NCBI GenBank assembly: GCA_013376735.1
Contig: VINJ01000001.1
Location: forward strand, 1,550,001-1,614,000
DNA from: a bacterium Scap17
GTDB lineage: Bacteria; Pseudomonadota; Gammaproteobacteria; Pseudomonadales; Halomonadaceae
DNA length: 64,000 nucleotides
Direction: 5' to 3'
Part shown: in pieces, positions 46,229 to 54,650 of the stretch
Layout: each line of letters begins with the position of its first letter
Numbering within the stretch: the first letter of the stretch is position 1
The notes under the pieces: model-generated
Databases searched by the model: none
Told to the model about the DNA's origin: nothing
The model's input: the letters and a program-made list of their open reading frames with translations, nothing else
Position numbers and translations under genes: made by a program

Positions 46229-46597
46229 ATGACGGAATCAAGCGTGTTGGAAGTTCCTCGCAAGCGTCGCCGCTTCACTGCCGCCTTCAAGGCCAGGATC
46301 GTCGAAGCGTGTCAGCAACCCGGTGCCTCCGTTGCCGGAGTGGCGTTGGAGCACAGCCTGAATGCTAACCTGGTCCACAATTGGATCCGTACCACCCGTC
46401 AGCAAACGGCTGTGCCAGAAATACCGGCATTTGTACCGGTGCCCATGACTCGCGAGTTGTCACCGGCCACTCCCCAGCATCAGGTGGCGGACCCTATTCG
46501 CCTCACGATCCCGCACCCCAACGGCCCGATGGTCATCGAGTGGCCTGCCTCGGAGGCCGACGCCTGCCGATCTCTGATCCGAGAGCTGCTCGCATGA
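46229..46597 (+). CDS. tnpA: IS66 accessory protein TnpA
   Basis: A 122-residue IS66 OrfA-type protein with a helix-turn-helix near residues 14-48 (FTAAFKARIVEACQQPGASV). It likely helps bind the element ends. Its stop overlaps the TnpB start in ATGA. Confidence 0.9.
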   Translation: MTESSVLEVPRKRRRFTAAFKARIVEACQQPGASVAGVALEHSLNANLVHNWIRTTRQQTAVPEIPAFVPVPMTRELSPATPQHQVADPIRLTIPHPNGPMVIEWPASEADACRSLIRELLA

Positions 46598-46929
46598 TCC
46601 GCATCGACGAAATCTGGCTGGCCACCGAGCCGCTGGATATGCGGGCCGGTCCGGATACGGCCCTAGCCCGGGTGGTGAAGGTGTTCGGCGCGGCTCGCCC
46701 GCACTGTGCCTATCTCTTTGCCAACCGGCGCGGCAACCGTATGAAGGTGCTGGTCCACGATGGCCTGGGTGTCTGGCTGTGCGCCCGGCGCCTGAACCAG
46801 GGCAAGTTCCACTGGGCCGGTCACTGGCAGGGCGATCGTATCGAGCTTTGCCCCGAGCAGGTCACGGCACTGGTGCAAGGACTGCCCTGGCAGCGTCTCG
46901 GCGCCGACGGGGTGATCTCGGTCGTGTGA
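46594..46929 (+). CDS. tnpB: IS66 accessory protein TnpB
   Basis: A 111-residue IS66 Orf2-type protein with the family core LDMRAGPDTALARVV near residue 15 and CAYLFANRRGNRMKVLVHDG near 39. The ATG overlaps the TnpA stop, so translation is coupled. The family is needed for transposition but has no known catalytic role. Confidence 0.92.
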   Translation: MIRIDEIWLATEPLDMRAGPDTALARVVKVFGAARPHCAYLFANRRGNRMKVLVHDGLGVWLCARRLNQGKFHWAGHWQGDRIELCPEQVTALVQGLPWQRLGADGVISVV

Positions 46930-47009
46930 TGAGCGGCACAGACTTGGCGGCCCCGCTATTCGCGGATGCGCTAATCCCGTTCTCGTCGGCGGGCTGGCAT
47001 ACTGGCGGA

Positions 47010-48539
47010 ATGACGACGCCCCCTGACCTGACTCAACTCTCTCCCGATCAGCTCCGCCACTTGGCGGCAACGCTGATGACGCAGGTGGAGGAAAAGGAGA
47101 AAGCGCTACGCCACAGCGAGCAGGTCAATCAAAAGCTGACCTATGAAATGGCATTGCTCAAGCGCCACGCCTTCGGCAAGCGCAGCGAGCAGCTCAATGT
47201 CCTGCAGATCAGCCTGCTGGAGGAAGGGGTGGACGCCGACATTGCTGCCATCGAGACCGAGCTGGAAGAGCTCCACCTCACTGCTGCCACGCCAGTGGCA
47301 AGGAAGACGCCCAAGCGCACGCCCTTACCTCCCGAGCTACCGCGCACCGAGATTCATCATGATCCGGAGAATGATCACTGCCGGTGTGGTTGTCAGCTGA
47401 GGCGGATCGGCGAGGAAATCAGTGAGAAGTTGGATTACACGCCGGGCGTGTTCCACGTCGAGCGGCATATCCGTGGCAAGTGGGTCTGCGACCAATGCGA
47501 GACACTGACCCAGGCACCGATGCCGACGCAGATCATTGACAAGGGCATCCCCACCGCCGGCTTGCTGGCCCAGGTGCTGATCGCCAAATATGCTGATCAC
47601 CTGCCACTCTATCGCCAGGAGCAGATCTTCGCCCGCGCCGGCGTAGCGATTCCGCGCTCCACCCTGGCCGAGTGGGTCGGCACCTGCGGGGTGCGACTTC
47701 AGCCGCTGATCGATGCACTGCGTGAAGTGTTGCTCAACGAGCCGGTGCTGCATGCCGACGAAACGCCGGTACCGATGCTGGCCCCTGGCAAGAAGAAGAC
47801 GCACCGCGCCTATCTCTGGGCCTACGCCACCACCCCGTATGCCGGGTTGAAGGCCGTAATCTACGACTTCAGCGAGGGACGTGGCGGTCAACATGCCCGC
47901 GACTTCCTCGGGAAGTGGCGGGGCAAGCTGGTCTGTGACGACTACAGCGGCTACAAGCAGAGCTTCGCCAACGGTGTTACCGAGATCGGTTGCATGGCCC
48001 ATGCCCGCCGTAAATTTGTCGATCTGCACGTCGCTGGCAAGAGCCAGATCGCCGGGCAGGCTATCGAACTGATCGGTCAGCTATACCAGGTGGAGCGTGA
48101 GGTACAGTCATTCAGTGCGGAAGAGCGTCAACGGCTGCGGGAGACGAAAGCAAAGCCCATCGCCGATGCGCTACATCGCTGGATGCTGGCGCATCGCGAG
48201 AAGGTTCCGAATGGTTCGGCGACGGCGAAAGCGTTGGATTACAGCCTGAAGCGCTGGGCGGCGTTGACGCGCTACCTGGATGACGGCGCGTTGCCGATCG
48301 ATAACAACCGGGCGGAGAATCTGATTCGCCCCTGGGCGCTGGGGCGTTCAAACTGGCTGTTCGCCGGATCTCTGCGCAGTGGCCAGCGTGCTGCCACCAT
48401 CATGAGCCTCATTCAGTGTGCCAAGCTGAACGGCCATGAGCCCTATACCTACCTGAAAAATGTGTTGGAAAGGCTGCCGACCCAAAAGGCTAGCCAAGTG
48501 CACGAACTTCTGCCCCATCATTGGCAGCATACTGCGTGA
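47010..48539 (+). CDS. tnpC: IS66 transposase TnpC
   Basis: A 509-residue transposase from the ATG at 47010. A coiled-coil N-terminus is followed by a zinc-binding segment (CRCGCQL then CDQCETL) and the DDE catalytic domain with HADETPVPM near residue 250, VCDDYSGYK near 310, and NNRAENLIRPWALGR near 433. It looks intact. Confidence 0.94.
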   Translation: MTTPPDLTQLSPDQLRHLAATLMTQVEEKEKALRHSEQVNQKLTYEMALLKRHAFGKRSEQLNVLQISLLEEGVDADIAAIETELEELHLTAATPVARKTPKRTPLPPELPRTEIHHDPENDHCRCGCQLRRIGEEISEKLDYTPGVFHVERHIRGKWVCDQCETLTQAPMPTQIIDKGIPTAGLLAQVLIAKYADHLPLYRQEQIFARAGVAIPRSTLAEWVGTCGVRLQPLIDALREVLLNEPVLHADETPVPMLAPGKKKTHRAYLWAYATTPYAGLKAVIYDFSEGRGGQHARDFLGKWRGKLVCDDYSGYKQSFANGVTEIGCMAHARRKFVDLHVAGKSQIAGQAIELIGQLYQVEREVQSFSAEERQRLRETKAKPIADALHRWMLAHREKVPNGSATAKALDYSLKRWAALTRYLDDGALPIDNNRAENLIRPWALGRSNWLFAGSLRSGQRAATIMSLIQCAKLNGHEPYTYLKNVLERLPTQKASQVHELLPHHWQHTA

Positions 48540-48571
48540 TCACTCGCAAGCGGTGATGCCCGAACGCTTAC

Positions 48572-48735
48572 TCAAGGCATGCAGAGTATCGATCTCGAAG
48601 TCCCTCACCACGATCTTGAGCCCCGGAGCTTCGCGGCGCAGTTCAGCCAAGAGCGTCGGTAGCACGATCTGTTGTGCGTAGTCTGTGGCGGAAATGACGA
48701 AGGTGCCCTGCACGGCTGCCGGGTCAAACTTCTGG
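48572..48735 (-). pseudogene. LysR regulator, middle fragment
   Basis: On the minus strand this encodes KFDPAAVQGTFVISATDYAQ through EIDTLHAL, the start of a LysR effector domain, joining across the IS to the C-terminal fragment. The DNA-binding N-terminus is missing; sequence changes at about 48736 to a short-chain dehydrogenase read on the other strand. Confidence 0.8.
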
Positions 48736-48737
48736 GG

Positions 48738-48917
48738 AAATTGCCGCGTGGGATTCGCATCAACGCCATCAATCCCACCGTGCTGCAAGAGGCTTGGGAC
48801 GTGTATGGCGAGATGATGCCGGGCTTCCAGCCCGTGTCTGGCGCACTGGTCGGCAAGGCGTTCGAGCGCTCCGTCGATGGCTTCATCACCGGGGAAGTGA
48901 TCTTCGTGGATGCCTGA
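48738..48917 (+). pseudogene. Short-chain dehydrogenase C-terminal fragment
   Basis: The plus strand encodes LPRGIRINAINPTVLQEAWD, then MMPGFQPVSGALVGKAF and an end in GEVIFVDA. This is the C-terminal part of an SDR that lacks its Rossmann and catalytic regions. LysR and SDR were probably divergent neighbours whose 5' halves were removed by one deletion. Confidence 0.75.
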
Positions 48918-48978
48918 TCGGGGAGAGAAAGGTGTCAGCCCGCGTGGCTGACCGACCTCTGATGTAATGAACTGAAAC

Positions 48979-49012
48979 GCCACAAGGGGAGCCGAGGCTC
49001 CCCTTGTGGCGT
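48979..49012. terminator. 16-bp perfect hairpin downstream of the TonB receptor gene
   Basis: CGCCACAAGGGGAGCC at 48979-48994 is exactly complementary to 48997-49012, with a 2-nt centre. It lies 26 bp beyond the receptor stop and just after the SDR fragment, so it may terminate from both sides. Confidence 0.65.
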
Positions 49013-49037
49013 AAGCATGACTGAATCCAGCCGAGGG

Positions 49038-51065
49038 TCAGAAGTCCATGGTCAGCCCCAGGTTCAACCGGCGGCCATCCAGTACCACGCCGTAGGTGTC
49101 ATTGGTGACTTCCTTGTCAGCGATGTTGTAGAGGCCAGCCTTGACGCGGGCGTTCTCGTTCAAGGCATAGACAACGCCTACATCGAAGAAGGTATAGCTG
49201 GGGGTGCCTTCGCTCATGCTGGTACGTGACAGGTAATCACTGGTTTCGCCACGGTAGTTCCCCTGTGCCCACAGGTTGAGGTCGTGAGTGGCTTGCCAGT
49301 CCAGCGCCACGTTGAGCATATGTTCCGGGATCTTGTTCAAGGGCTCGCCCTTGAATTCACCACTTTTCTGCTCGGAGTCGGTGTAGGTGTAGCTGGAGCT
49401 AAGGTTCACGCTTGGCGTGATGGCATAGTCCAGTGACAGCTCGACGCCCTGCATGACAGCTTCGTCGATGTTGCGGTAGGTGCTGACGAAATAGTAATCA
49501 GTGCCGGCATAGTTGCACTCACGGAAGGCGGGGTCGGAGAAACCTGCATCCGGGCCCTGGCAGAGGCGGTCTTCGGAGATCTTGTCCTTGAACTGAGTGT
49601 AGAACAGGGTGGCGCCGGCGCTGAGTGTGCTTGACTGGTTCTGGAAGACGGTGCCCAGCTCGTAGTTGGTGCTGGTCTCCGGATCCAGCTCCTCGTTACC
49701 GATGATGACGGCGCTGCCCCGACCGGTTCGGCGCCCAAAGCCCTCTGTCGCAGCGGATAGACTCGGCTGACTATAGCCTGTGGAAACCCCGCCCTTGAGC
49801 GTCCATTGCGGATCAAGGTGATAATTGGCATAGACGCGTGGCGAGAGATGTCCGCCAAACAGCTCGTCATCGTCGTAGCGTAAGCCGGTGGTGACGTTGA
49901 GGTCCTCAGTCAGACTCCATTCCATCTCGACGAATAGTGCGGCAATCCAGCGATCGACGTTATCGACGGCACCCGGGACATTCGAATCCAGCAAGCCATT
50001 GGTTTCATCCGTCAGCTGCTCGAATTTGTACTGACCGCCGAAGGTCAGCATGTGGTCGCCCCAGAAGTACGTGGTCTGGTTGTTGAGCGTGGTAACTTCT
50101 TCGCGCTTCTCATCATCGGAGTCCAGCACGTTCTCCGAAATGTCGTGCTGTAGATAGGTGTCCGTGAGGAAGCTGCCATAACTTCCCTTGTGGCCAAGGG
50201 TATAGACATCCTTGTCGTAGCGATAACGACTGGTTTCGGAATCATCCGGGATGCTCACGCCAGCATTGTGAGTGTATTCCTTCTTGGAGGCGGTATAGCC
50301 GAGCGTGAACGCATTGTCCTCATCTGGTGTCAGCGTGAACTCGGCACCTCCTTGACGTGTATCGCTGTCGGGCATGCTTTCAGCATTGTCACTACCGCCC
50401 TGGTAATCGCTTTCTTCATAACCGGTCCAGTTGCCATGGACCTTGAGGCCAAGCAGGCCATCGACGAGCGGCCCGCTGGTATAGAAACTCAGCTGCTGCC
50501 CGTCGTTGCTGATGTCATTGAGCGAGTAGGTATATTCCGTCGTGACAGATCCCGACCACTCATCCGCCACCTTCTTGGTGATGATGTTGATGACGCCGCC
50601 CATGGCTTGTGAGCCGTACAGCGATGACATCGGTCCGCGAATCACTTCCACTCGCTCGATCATCGAGATCGGGGGGAGGCCAATCTGCTTGCCTTCATCA
50701 TTGCCATTGGTATTGACGGAGCGGCCAGCCGAGAGAGGGCGGCCATCGATCATGTAAAGCGTGTAGCTGTTGTCCATCCCTCGAATACTGATGTCCTGAG
50801 AATTTCCGCCCCCCGTGACATAGACGCCAGGCACATTATCCATGGCATCTGTGATGTCCGTGTACGACTGCTTGTTGAGCTGCTCGCCGGTAATGACCGA
50901 GATACTGGCAGGAGCATCCGAGATCACCTGTTCGTAGCCGGAAGCTGTCACCACCACAGGTTCCAACTGGCTGGAGTCGTCAGCCTGTACGCCAGCAGGT
51001 AGGCAAGCGGCGGCGATACTGATGACCAAGGCCGATCGAGCAAAGGGGAGTGCGGGGACTGTCAT
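49038..51065 (-). CDS. TonB-dependent siderophore receptor
   Basis: A 675-residue outer-membrane receptor of the CirA/IrgA/FepA type. It has a signal peptide (about 1-28), TonB box EPVVVTASGYE, plug domain with RVEVIRGPMSSLYGSQAMGG near 140-160, and a beta-barrel ending in LNLGLTMDF with the terminal Phe needed for assembly. It probably imports a catecholate siderophore. It is divergent from a siderophore-binding protein across a 358-bp region with two Fur-like sites. Confidence 0.92.
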   Translation of the reverse strand: MTVPALPFARSALVISIAAACLPAGVQADDSSQLEPVVVTASGYEQVISDAPASISVITGEQLNKQSYTDITDAMDNVPGVYVTGGGNSQDISIRGMDNSYTLYMIDGRPLSAGRSVNTNGNDEGKQIGLPPISMIERVEVIRGPMSSLYGSQAMGGVINIITKKVADEWSGSVTTEYTYSLNDISNDGQQLSFYTSGPLVDGLLGLKVHGNWTGYEESDYQGGSDNAESMPDSDTRQGGAEFTLTPDEDNAFTLGYTASKKEYTHNAGVSIPDDSETSRYRYDKDVYTLGHKGSYGSFLTDTYLQHDISENVLDSDDEKREEVTTLNNQTTYFWGDHMLTFGGQYKFEQLTDETNGLLDSNVPGAVDNVDRWIAALFVEMEWSLTEDLNVTTGLRYDDDELFGGHLSPRVYANYHLDPQWTLKGGVSTGYSQPSLSAATEGFGRRTGRGSAVIIGNEELDPETSTNYELGTVFQNQSSTLSAGATLFYTQFKDKISEDRLCQGPDAGFSDPAFRECNYAGTDYYFVSTYRNIDEAVMQGVELSLDYAITPSVNLSSSYTYTDSEQKSGEFKGEPLNKIPEHMLNVALDWQATHDLNLWAQGNYRGETSDYLSRTSMSEGTPSYTFFDVGVVYALNENARVKAGLYNIADKEVTNDTYGVVLDGRRLNLGLTMDF

Positions 51066-51221
51066 GTTCCTGAATCCTTGAGATCGCGATTATGTCGTTA
51101 TTGAGCCACGAGGTTTTTTAGGGCTGTGGGCCACTGAGTGCTCTGTTGACGTCGACTTCGGGTAGGGAATGCGACAGGCGTCATCGCATCAGTGTCGATC
51201 TTTTTCTCGTGTTTACGAAAA

Positions 51222-51241
51222 CAAATGATAAACATTCGTAT
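51222..51241. promoter_or_regulatory. Putative Fur box, TonB receptor side
   Basis: The stretch contains ATGATAAACATT, 11 of 12 bases of the central Fur consensus, about 160 bp from the receptor start in an AT-rich promoter region. Confidence 0.55.
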
Positions 51242-51386
51242 TTTTTAGTTTAGGTATGTTTCTTTGCTGTCAGAGTTGCGTTCTGCGCAACCCTCGGTGG
51301 TGGCATGGAGTCGTCCGTAAATTGCGGGTTGTGCAACGCACAGTTGCATGATTTTGAGGAAATAGCCGTGCTAGGATCGCAAACAT

Positions 51387-51406
51387 AAATGATATTAATT
51401 ATTATT
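51387..51406. promoter_or_regulatory. Putative Fur box, binding-protein side
   Basis: AAATGATATTAATTATTATT matches the Fur consensus in most positions. It ends 17 bp before the binding-protein start codon, so repressor bound here would block the promoter or initiation. Confidence 0.55.
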
Positions 51407-51423
51407 CAATAAAGGGAATGTCG

Positions 51424-52302
51424 ATGAACGTCGCTGGGCTCACCTTGTCTGTCTCTACTGTGTTGTTGGCTGCTTTACCTATTGGTGCCCAGGCACACGA
51501 AGTCGCCGGGGGAGAGCATGGCCCTTCCGTCGTGAGTTTGGACTGGGGCGCTGCCGATACGCTGGATGAGCTGGGCTTGGCCGAGCACCTCGTCGGGGTA
51601 CCACATCAGTCTGCGCCCGCCTATGTGTCACACCTGGTCAAAGGTCGGGCAGATATCGGCGGGCTCAAGGAGCCTGATGTCGAGGCGATCGCGGGCCTGG
51701 AGCCGGACCTGATTCTGGTCACCGGTCGTCAGTCCGGATCACTTGAGGCGCTCAAGGCTGTGGCGGAAACGCGAGATGTCACTCTCAAGGAAGGTGACTA
51801 CTTCGAAGCACTGAGCGACAAGGTACTGAGCTTGGCGTCCCCGTATCATGCTGAGGAAAAGGCACGTGAGAAGCTGGCAGCGCTCGAGTCGGATATCGCG
51901 ACGGCGCGTGAAGGGCTGGCGGAAGATCTTGACGCGTTGGTTGTGATCCATAACGACGGTAGTTATGTTCTGCGCCAGGAGCCGATTGTCACTGAGCTGC
52001 TGCAGATCGATCAGCCGGCGCTGCCTAACTCCGTGGAGCCGGTCAGCCGTGGTGCGCGTACTTTCTACCCGCTGACGCCAGCGAATATTGCCGAGATGGC
52101 GCCGGATGCTCTGTATGTGGTTGATCGCAGTGCTGCCATTGGCCAGACCCCGATGGATGCTGACGCGCTTGAGGCCGCGCTGGCCGATGCTGGCGGGGCG
52201 GACATTGGTGTCACCGTGCTATCCCCGGGGCTTTGGTATCTCTCCGGCAATGGCTTGCAGAGTGTGCGTGCCCAGATGAATGAGATTCTCGAAGGACTGT
52301 AA
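51424..52302 (+). CDS. Siderophore/hemin ABC substrate-binding protein
   Basis: A 292-residue periplasmic protein with a signal peptide ending near IGAQAHE and the binding-protein blocks VVSLDWGAADTLDELGL and DVEAIAGLEPDLILVTGRQS. It resembles CeuE/FatB-type siderophore-binding proteins. The ATG at 51424 fits the AAGGG upstream better than the one at 51418. It has no permease or ATPase beside it and may use the ABC system at 38-41 kb or a remote one. Confidence 0.85.
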   Translation: MNVAGLTLSVSTVLLAALPIGAQAHEVAGGEHGPSVVSLDWGAADTLDELGLAEHLVGVPHQSAPAYVSHLVKGRADIGGLKEPDVEAIAGLEPDLILVTGRQSGSLEALKAVAETRDVTLKEGDYFEALSDKVLSLASPYHAEEKAREKLAALESDIATAREGLAEDLDALVVIHNDGSYVLRQEPIVTELLQIDQPALPNSVEPVSRGARTFYPLTPANIAEMAPDALYVVDRSAAIGQTPMDADALEAALADAGGADIGVTVLSPGLWYLSGNGLQSVRAQMNEILEGL

Positions 52303-52324
52303 AGGCCGGAGCACACGGTTTCTT

Positions 52325-52372
52325 GTCAGACACACGAAGGCCAGGCATCTGCCTGGCCTTCGTGTGTCTGAC
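52325..52372. terminator. 22-bp perfect hairpin with 4-nt loop
   Basis: Positions 52325-52346 are exactly complementary to 52351-52372. It follows the binding-protein stop by 22 bp and precedes the convergent yejK stop by 36 bp. No U-tract follows on either strand. It is unusually long and perfect for a terminator. Confidence 0.6.
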
Positions 52373-52408
52373 GGATATACATCAGGCGAGGTTGTCTGAT
52401 CAGAGGCT

Positions 52409-53401
52409 TCAGCGTTGCTTGAGCTGATCGCGCAGCCCTGTCGGAACCTGTTTGATGATCAGACGGTCACTTGCTTCATCGTATTCCACCGAGTCGCCCA
52501 GCAGGTGCGAGTCAAAGCTGATCGAGACGCCCGCGGCGCGTCCGGTGAAGCGCTTGAACTGGTTGAGCGTCTTCTTGTCCGGCGGGATTTCCGGTGACAG
52601 TCCGTAGTCACTGTTGCGAATGTGGTCGTAGAAGGCCTGCGGATGCTCTTCATCGATCAGCTCAGACAGCTGATCCAGAGTGATCGGCTCGCCGAGCTTG
52701 GCCTGGTCGGTGGCATAATCGACTAGGGTATCGGTCTTTTCGCGGCTGGCTTCCTCGGCCATGTCTTCCTTCTCGACATAGTCGCTGAACGCCTTGAGCA
52801 GGGTGCGGGTTTCCTGGCCGGCATCCCGCTGCTCCTGTGCGCCCAGTGTTTCGGCGAAAGCCTCGGCGAGCTTGGTGCGTCCGCGATCACGCGCCCAGGA
52901 TAGATAGGGGTGAGAGGTCGAGCTACCTTGCCACTGACTGATATCCAGTCGTGCGGCCAGCGACATCTGGGTCATGTTGAGCTGTCGGGCGGGGGTTACC
53001 GCGAGGGACTCGTCGATCGCGAAGCCGTCACGATGGTGCAGCAACGCCATGAACAGGTGGCGCGTCTCGCCCTGCTGGTGATCCACCACCAGCAGATGGC
53101 CGCCTGTTGGGAGATTGTCATCGATCAACGGCATGAGTCGACCGGCAAGCGTCTGGGTCAGGCTCGCGAAATCGGTTTCACCTGCGAGGAAAGACGCCAG
53201 CTCGGCAGGGAAGGCGGCAGGTGCGTCTTCATTGAAACGGCCCCAGTTCTTGGTCTTGCCGTGGTAGGCATCATTGAGCCCGGACACCAGATCCTCCAGT
53301 GCATCGGATGCCGGCAGGGCGGTGGCGGCAGGCACCAGCTGAGCCGGCGTCTCGCTATTGCCCTTGTCGATACGGTGAATGATGCTGTGCAGGATCGGCA
53401 T
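52409..53401 (-). CDS. yejK: Nucleoid-associated protein YejK (NdpA)
   Basis: A 330-residue 37-kDa nucleoid-associated protein. The ATG at 53401 follows GGAGGT with ideal spacing and opens MPILHSIIHRIDK, typical of the family. Also visible are HLLVVDHQQGETRHLFMALL near 105 and the C-terminal FKRFTGRAAGVSISFDSHLL. It binds nucleoid DNA; the precise role is unclear. Confidence 0.92.
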   Translation of the reverse strand: MPILHSIIHRIDKGNSETPAQLVPAATALPASDALEDLVSGLNDAYHGKTKNWGRFNEDAPAAFPAELASFLAGETDFASLTQTLAGRLMPLIDDNLPTGGHLLVVDHQQGETRHLFMALLHHRDGFAIDESLAVTPARQLNMTQMSLAARLDISQWQGSSTSHPYLSWARDRGRTKLAEAFAETLGAQEQRDAGQETRTLLKAFSDYVEKEDMAEEASREKTDTLVDYATDQAKLGEPITLDQLSELIDEEHPQAFYDHIRNSDYGLSPEIPPDKKTLNQFKRFTGRAAGVSISFDSHLLGDSVEYDEASDRLIIKQVPTGLRDQLKQR

Positions 53402-53573
53402 GGAAACCTCCCTCGGCTGCGATGAACGGGCTGGGGATGATACCTGCCACGATTCGGCAGTGGTAGGGCTGTAGGCAGCCGGGGAGAGCGCCTTGGCTAT
53501 ACACCTTTTCTGCAAGGCGCCCATCAGGAGTTCACCTATCAGAAGAGCCTCTGACTTTATTTTGTTGAATGCA

Positions 53574-54587
53574 TCAGTGGATGGCTGCTTTCGTCTCTAC
53601 TTCGTCATGGCATGCCTCAAGGAGCATTCTCAAATTATTGGCATCCATAGTGCCGCGCTTTCCAATCACAATCAGTTGAGTGCCTGGCGTTTGTCCATTC
53701 CATGGTTCTGTAGGTGTGATCTCGCAACGTGCCCCTACAAGATGAAGAATACATTTCTGGTCGTGAGCTTCCGCGACATGACAAATGCCCTTGGCACGGT
53801 AAATAGTGGCGGGGAGGTTAGCCATCACCTTGCGAAGAGCCTTCAGGTTCAGTGGGATATCGCTTTGCCAGCTCCATGTATCGAATAGATTATCGTGATG
53901 GAGTGGGACTGCCCTGAACGTTCCAAACGCCATCGTGGATGCTGGGGAGTTACCGCTATCAGGGCTGACTGGTTCAGCAGTCACCTTTCTTTCCACACCG
54001 AGTAACAGCTCCAGTGGGACTACACCATATTCACTTTCTATCACGCGCGCGTTCGGATATAGCCAACGTGCCTTGAGTGAAGTGTGTTGATCTGGTGTTA
54101 GTAGGTCAGTTTTGTTGAGTATGATGATATCAGCAGCATCTAGCTGCTCGGTGGCAAGCCGTGTCATATCACTATCCAGATCATCAAATTGAGCAGCATC
54201 GACTACAGTCAGAATGCCATCGATATGGAGCGACTGACGAAACTGAGGATAGCGCAAGGTGTTGGCGATCTTGACAGGATTCGAGACACCGCTAGCTTCG
54301 ATGACCAGATGCTCGGGGCGTTTCTGTGGGTCTGCCAACAGCGTGGAAAGTTGCGCGATCAAGTCACCCTCCACCGTGCAGCAGATACATCCATTCGCCA
54401 GACTGACGGTGGTCTGGGTCTGGCTGACGATCAACTGTGAATCAATGTTGATAGCCCCGAAGTCATTTACCATCACGGCCATGCGGCGACCGTGGTCACT
54501 GTTGAGCAGGTGATTGAGCAGCGTCGTTTTGCCCGCACCGAGAAAGCCTGCGACCAGCGTGACGGGAATGCTGTGTTGTTGTGTCAT
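53574..54587 (-). CDS. CobW-type G3E GTPase metallochaperone
   Basis: A 337-residue GTPase with Walker A GFLGAGKTTLLNHLL near residue 14, the metal-binding GCICC motif near 66 and NKTD base specificity near 157. A CobW_C domain follows. G3E GTPases insert metals into client enzymes. It lies 63 bp after a metal-dependent amidohydrolase on the same strand, a likely client. Confidence 0.92.
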   Translation of the reverse strand: MTQQHSIPVTLVAGFLGAGKTTLLNHLLNSDHGRRMAVMVNDFGAINIDSQLIVSQTQTTVSLANGCICCTVEGDLIAQLSTLLADPQKRPEHLVIEASGVSNPVKIANTLRYPQFRQSLHIDGILTVVDAAQFDDLDSDMTRLATEQLDAADIIILNKTDLLTPDQHTSLKARWLYPNARVIESEYGVVPLELLLGVERKVTAEPVSPDSGNSPASTMAFGTFRAVPLHHDNLFDTWSWQSDIPLNLKALRKVMANLPATIYRAKGICHVAEAHDQKCILHLVGARCEITPTEPWNGQTPGTQLIVIGKRGTMDANNLRMLLEACHDEVETKAAIH

Positions 54588-54650
54588 GGGAGTTTCTTCT
54601 CATTATTGAGTCAAGCCGCTTCGCTTGGCTCGTGGTCAGGAAGTCGGGTG

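Larger units (their letters stand above)
46145..48571 (+). mobile_element. IS66-family insertion sequence, complete
   Basis: The 2427-bp element has related ends, GTAAGCGACCGG at the left and the complement of CCCGAACGCTTAC at the right. It encodes TnpA, TnpB and TnpC in order and is flanked by the 8-bp direct repeat TCAAGGCA (46137-46144 and 48572-48579), the size made by IS66 elements. Identical-looking duplications and intact genes suggest recent insertion. Confidence 0.93.
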
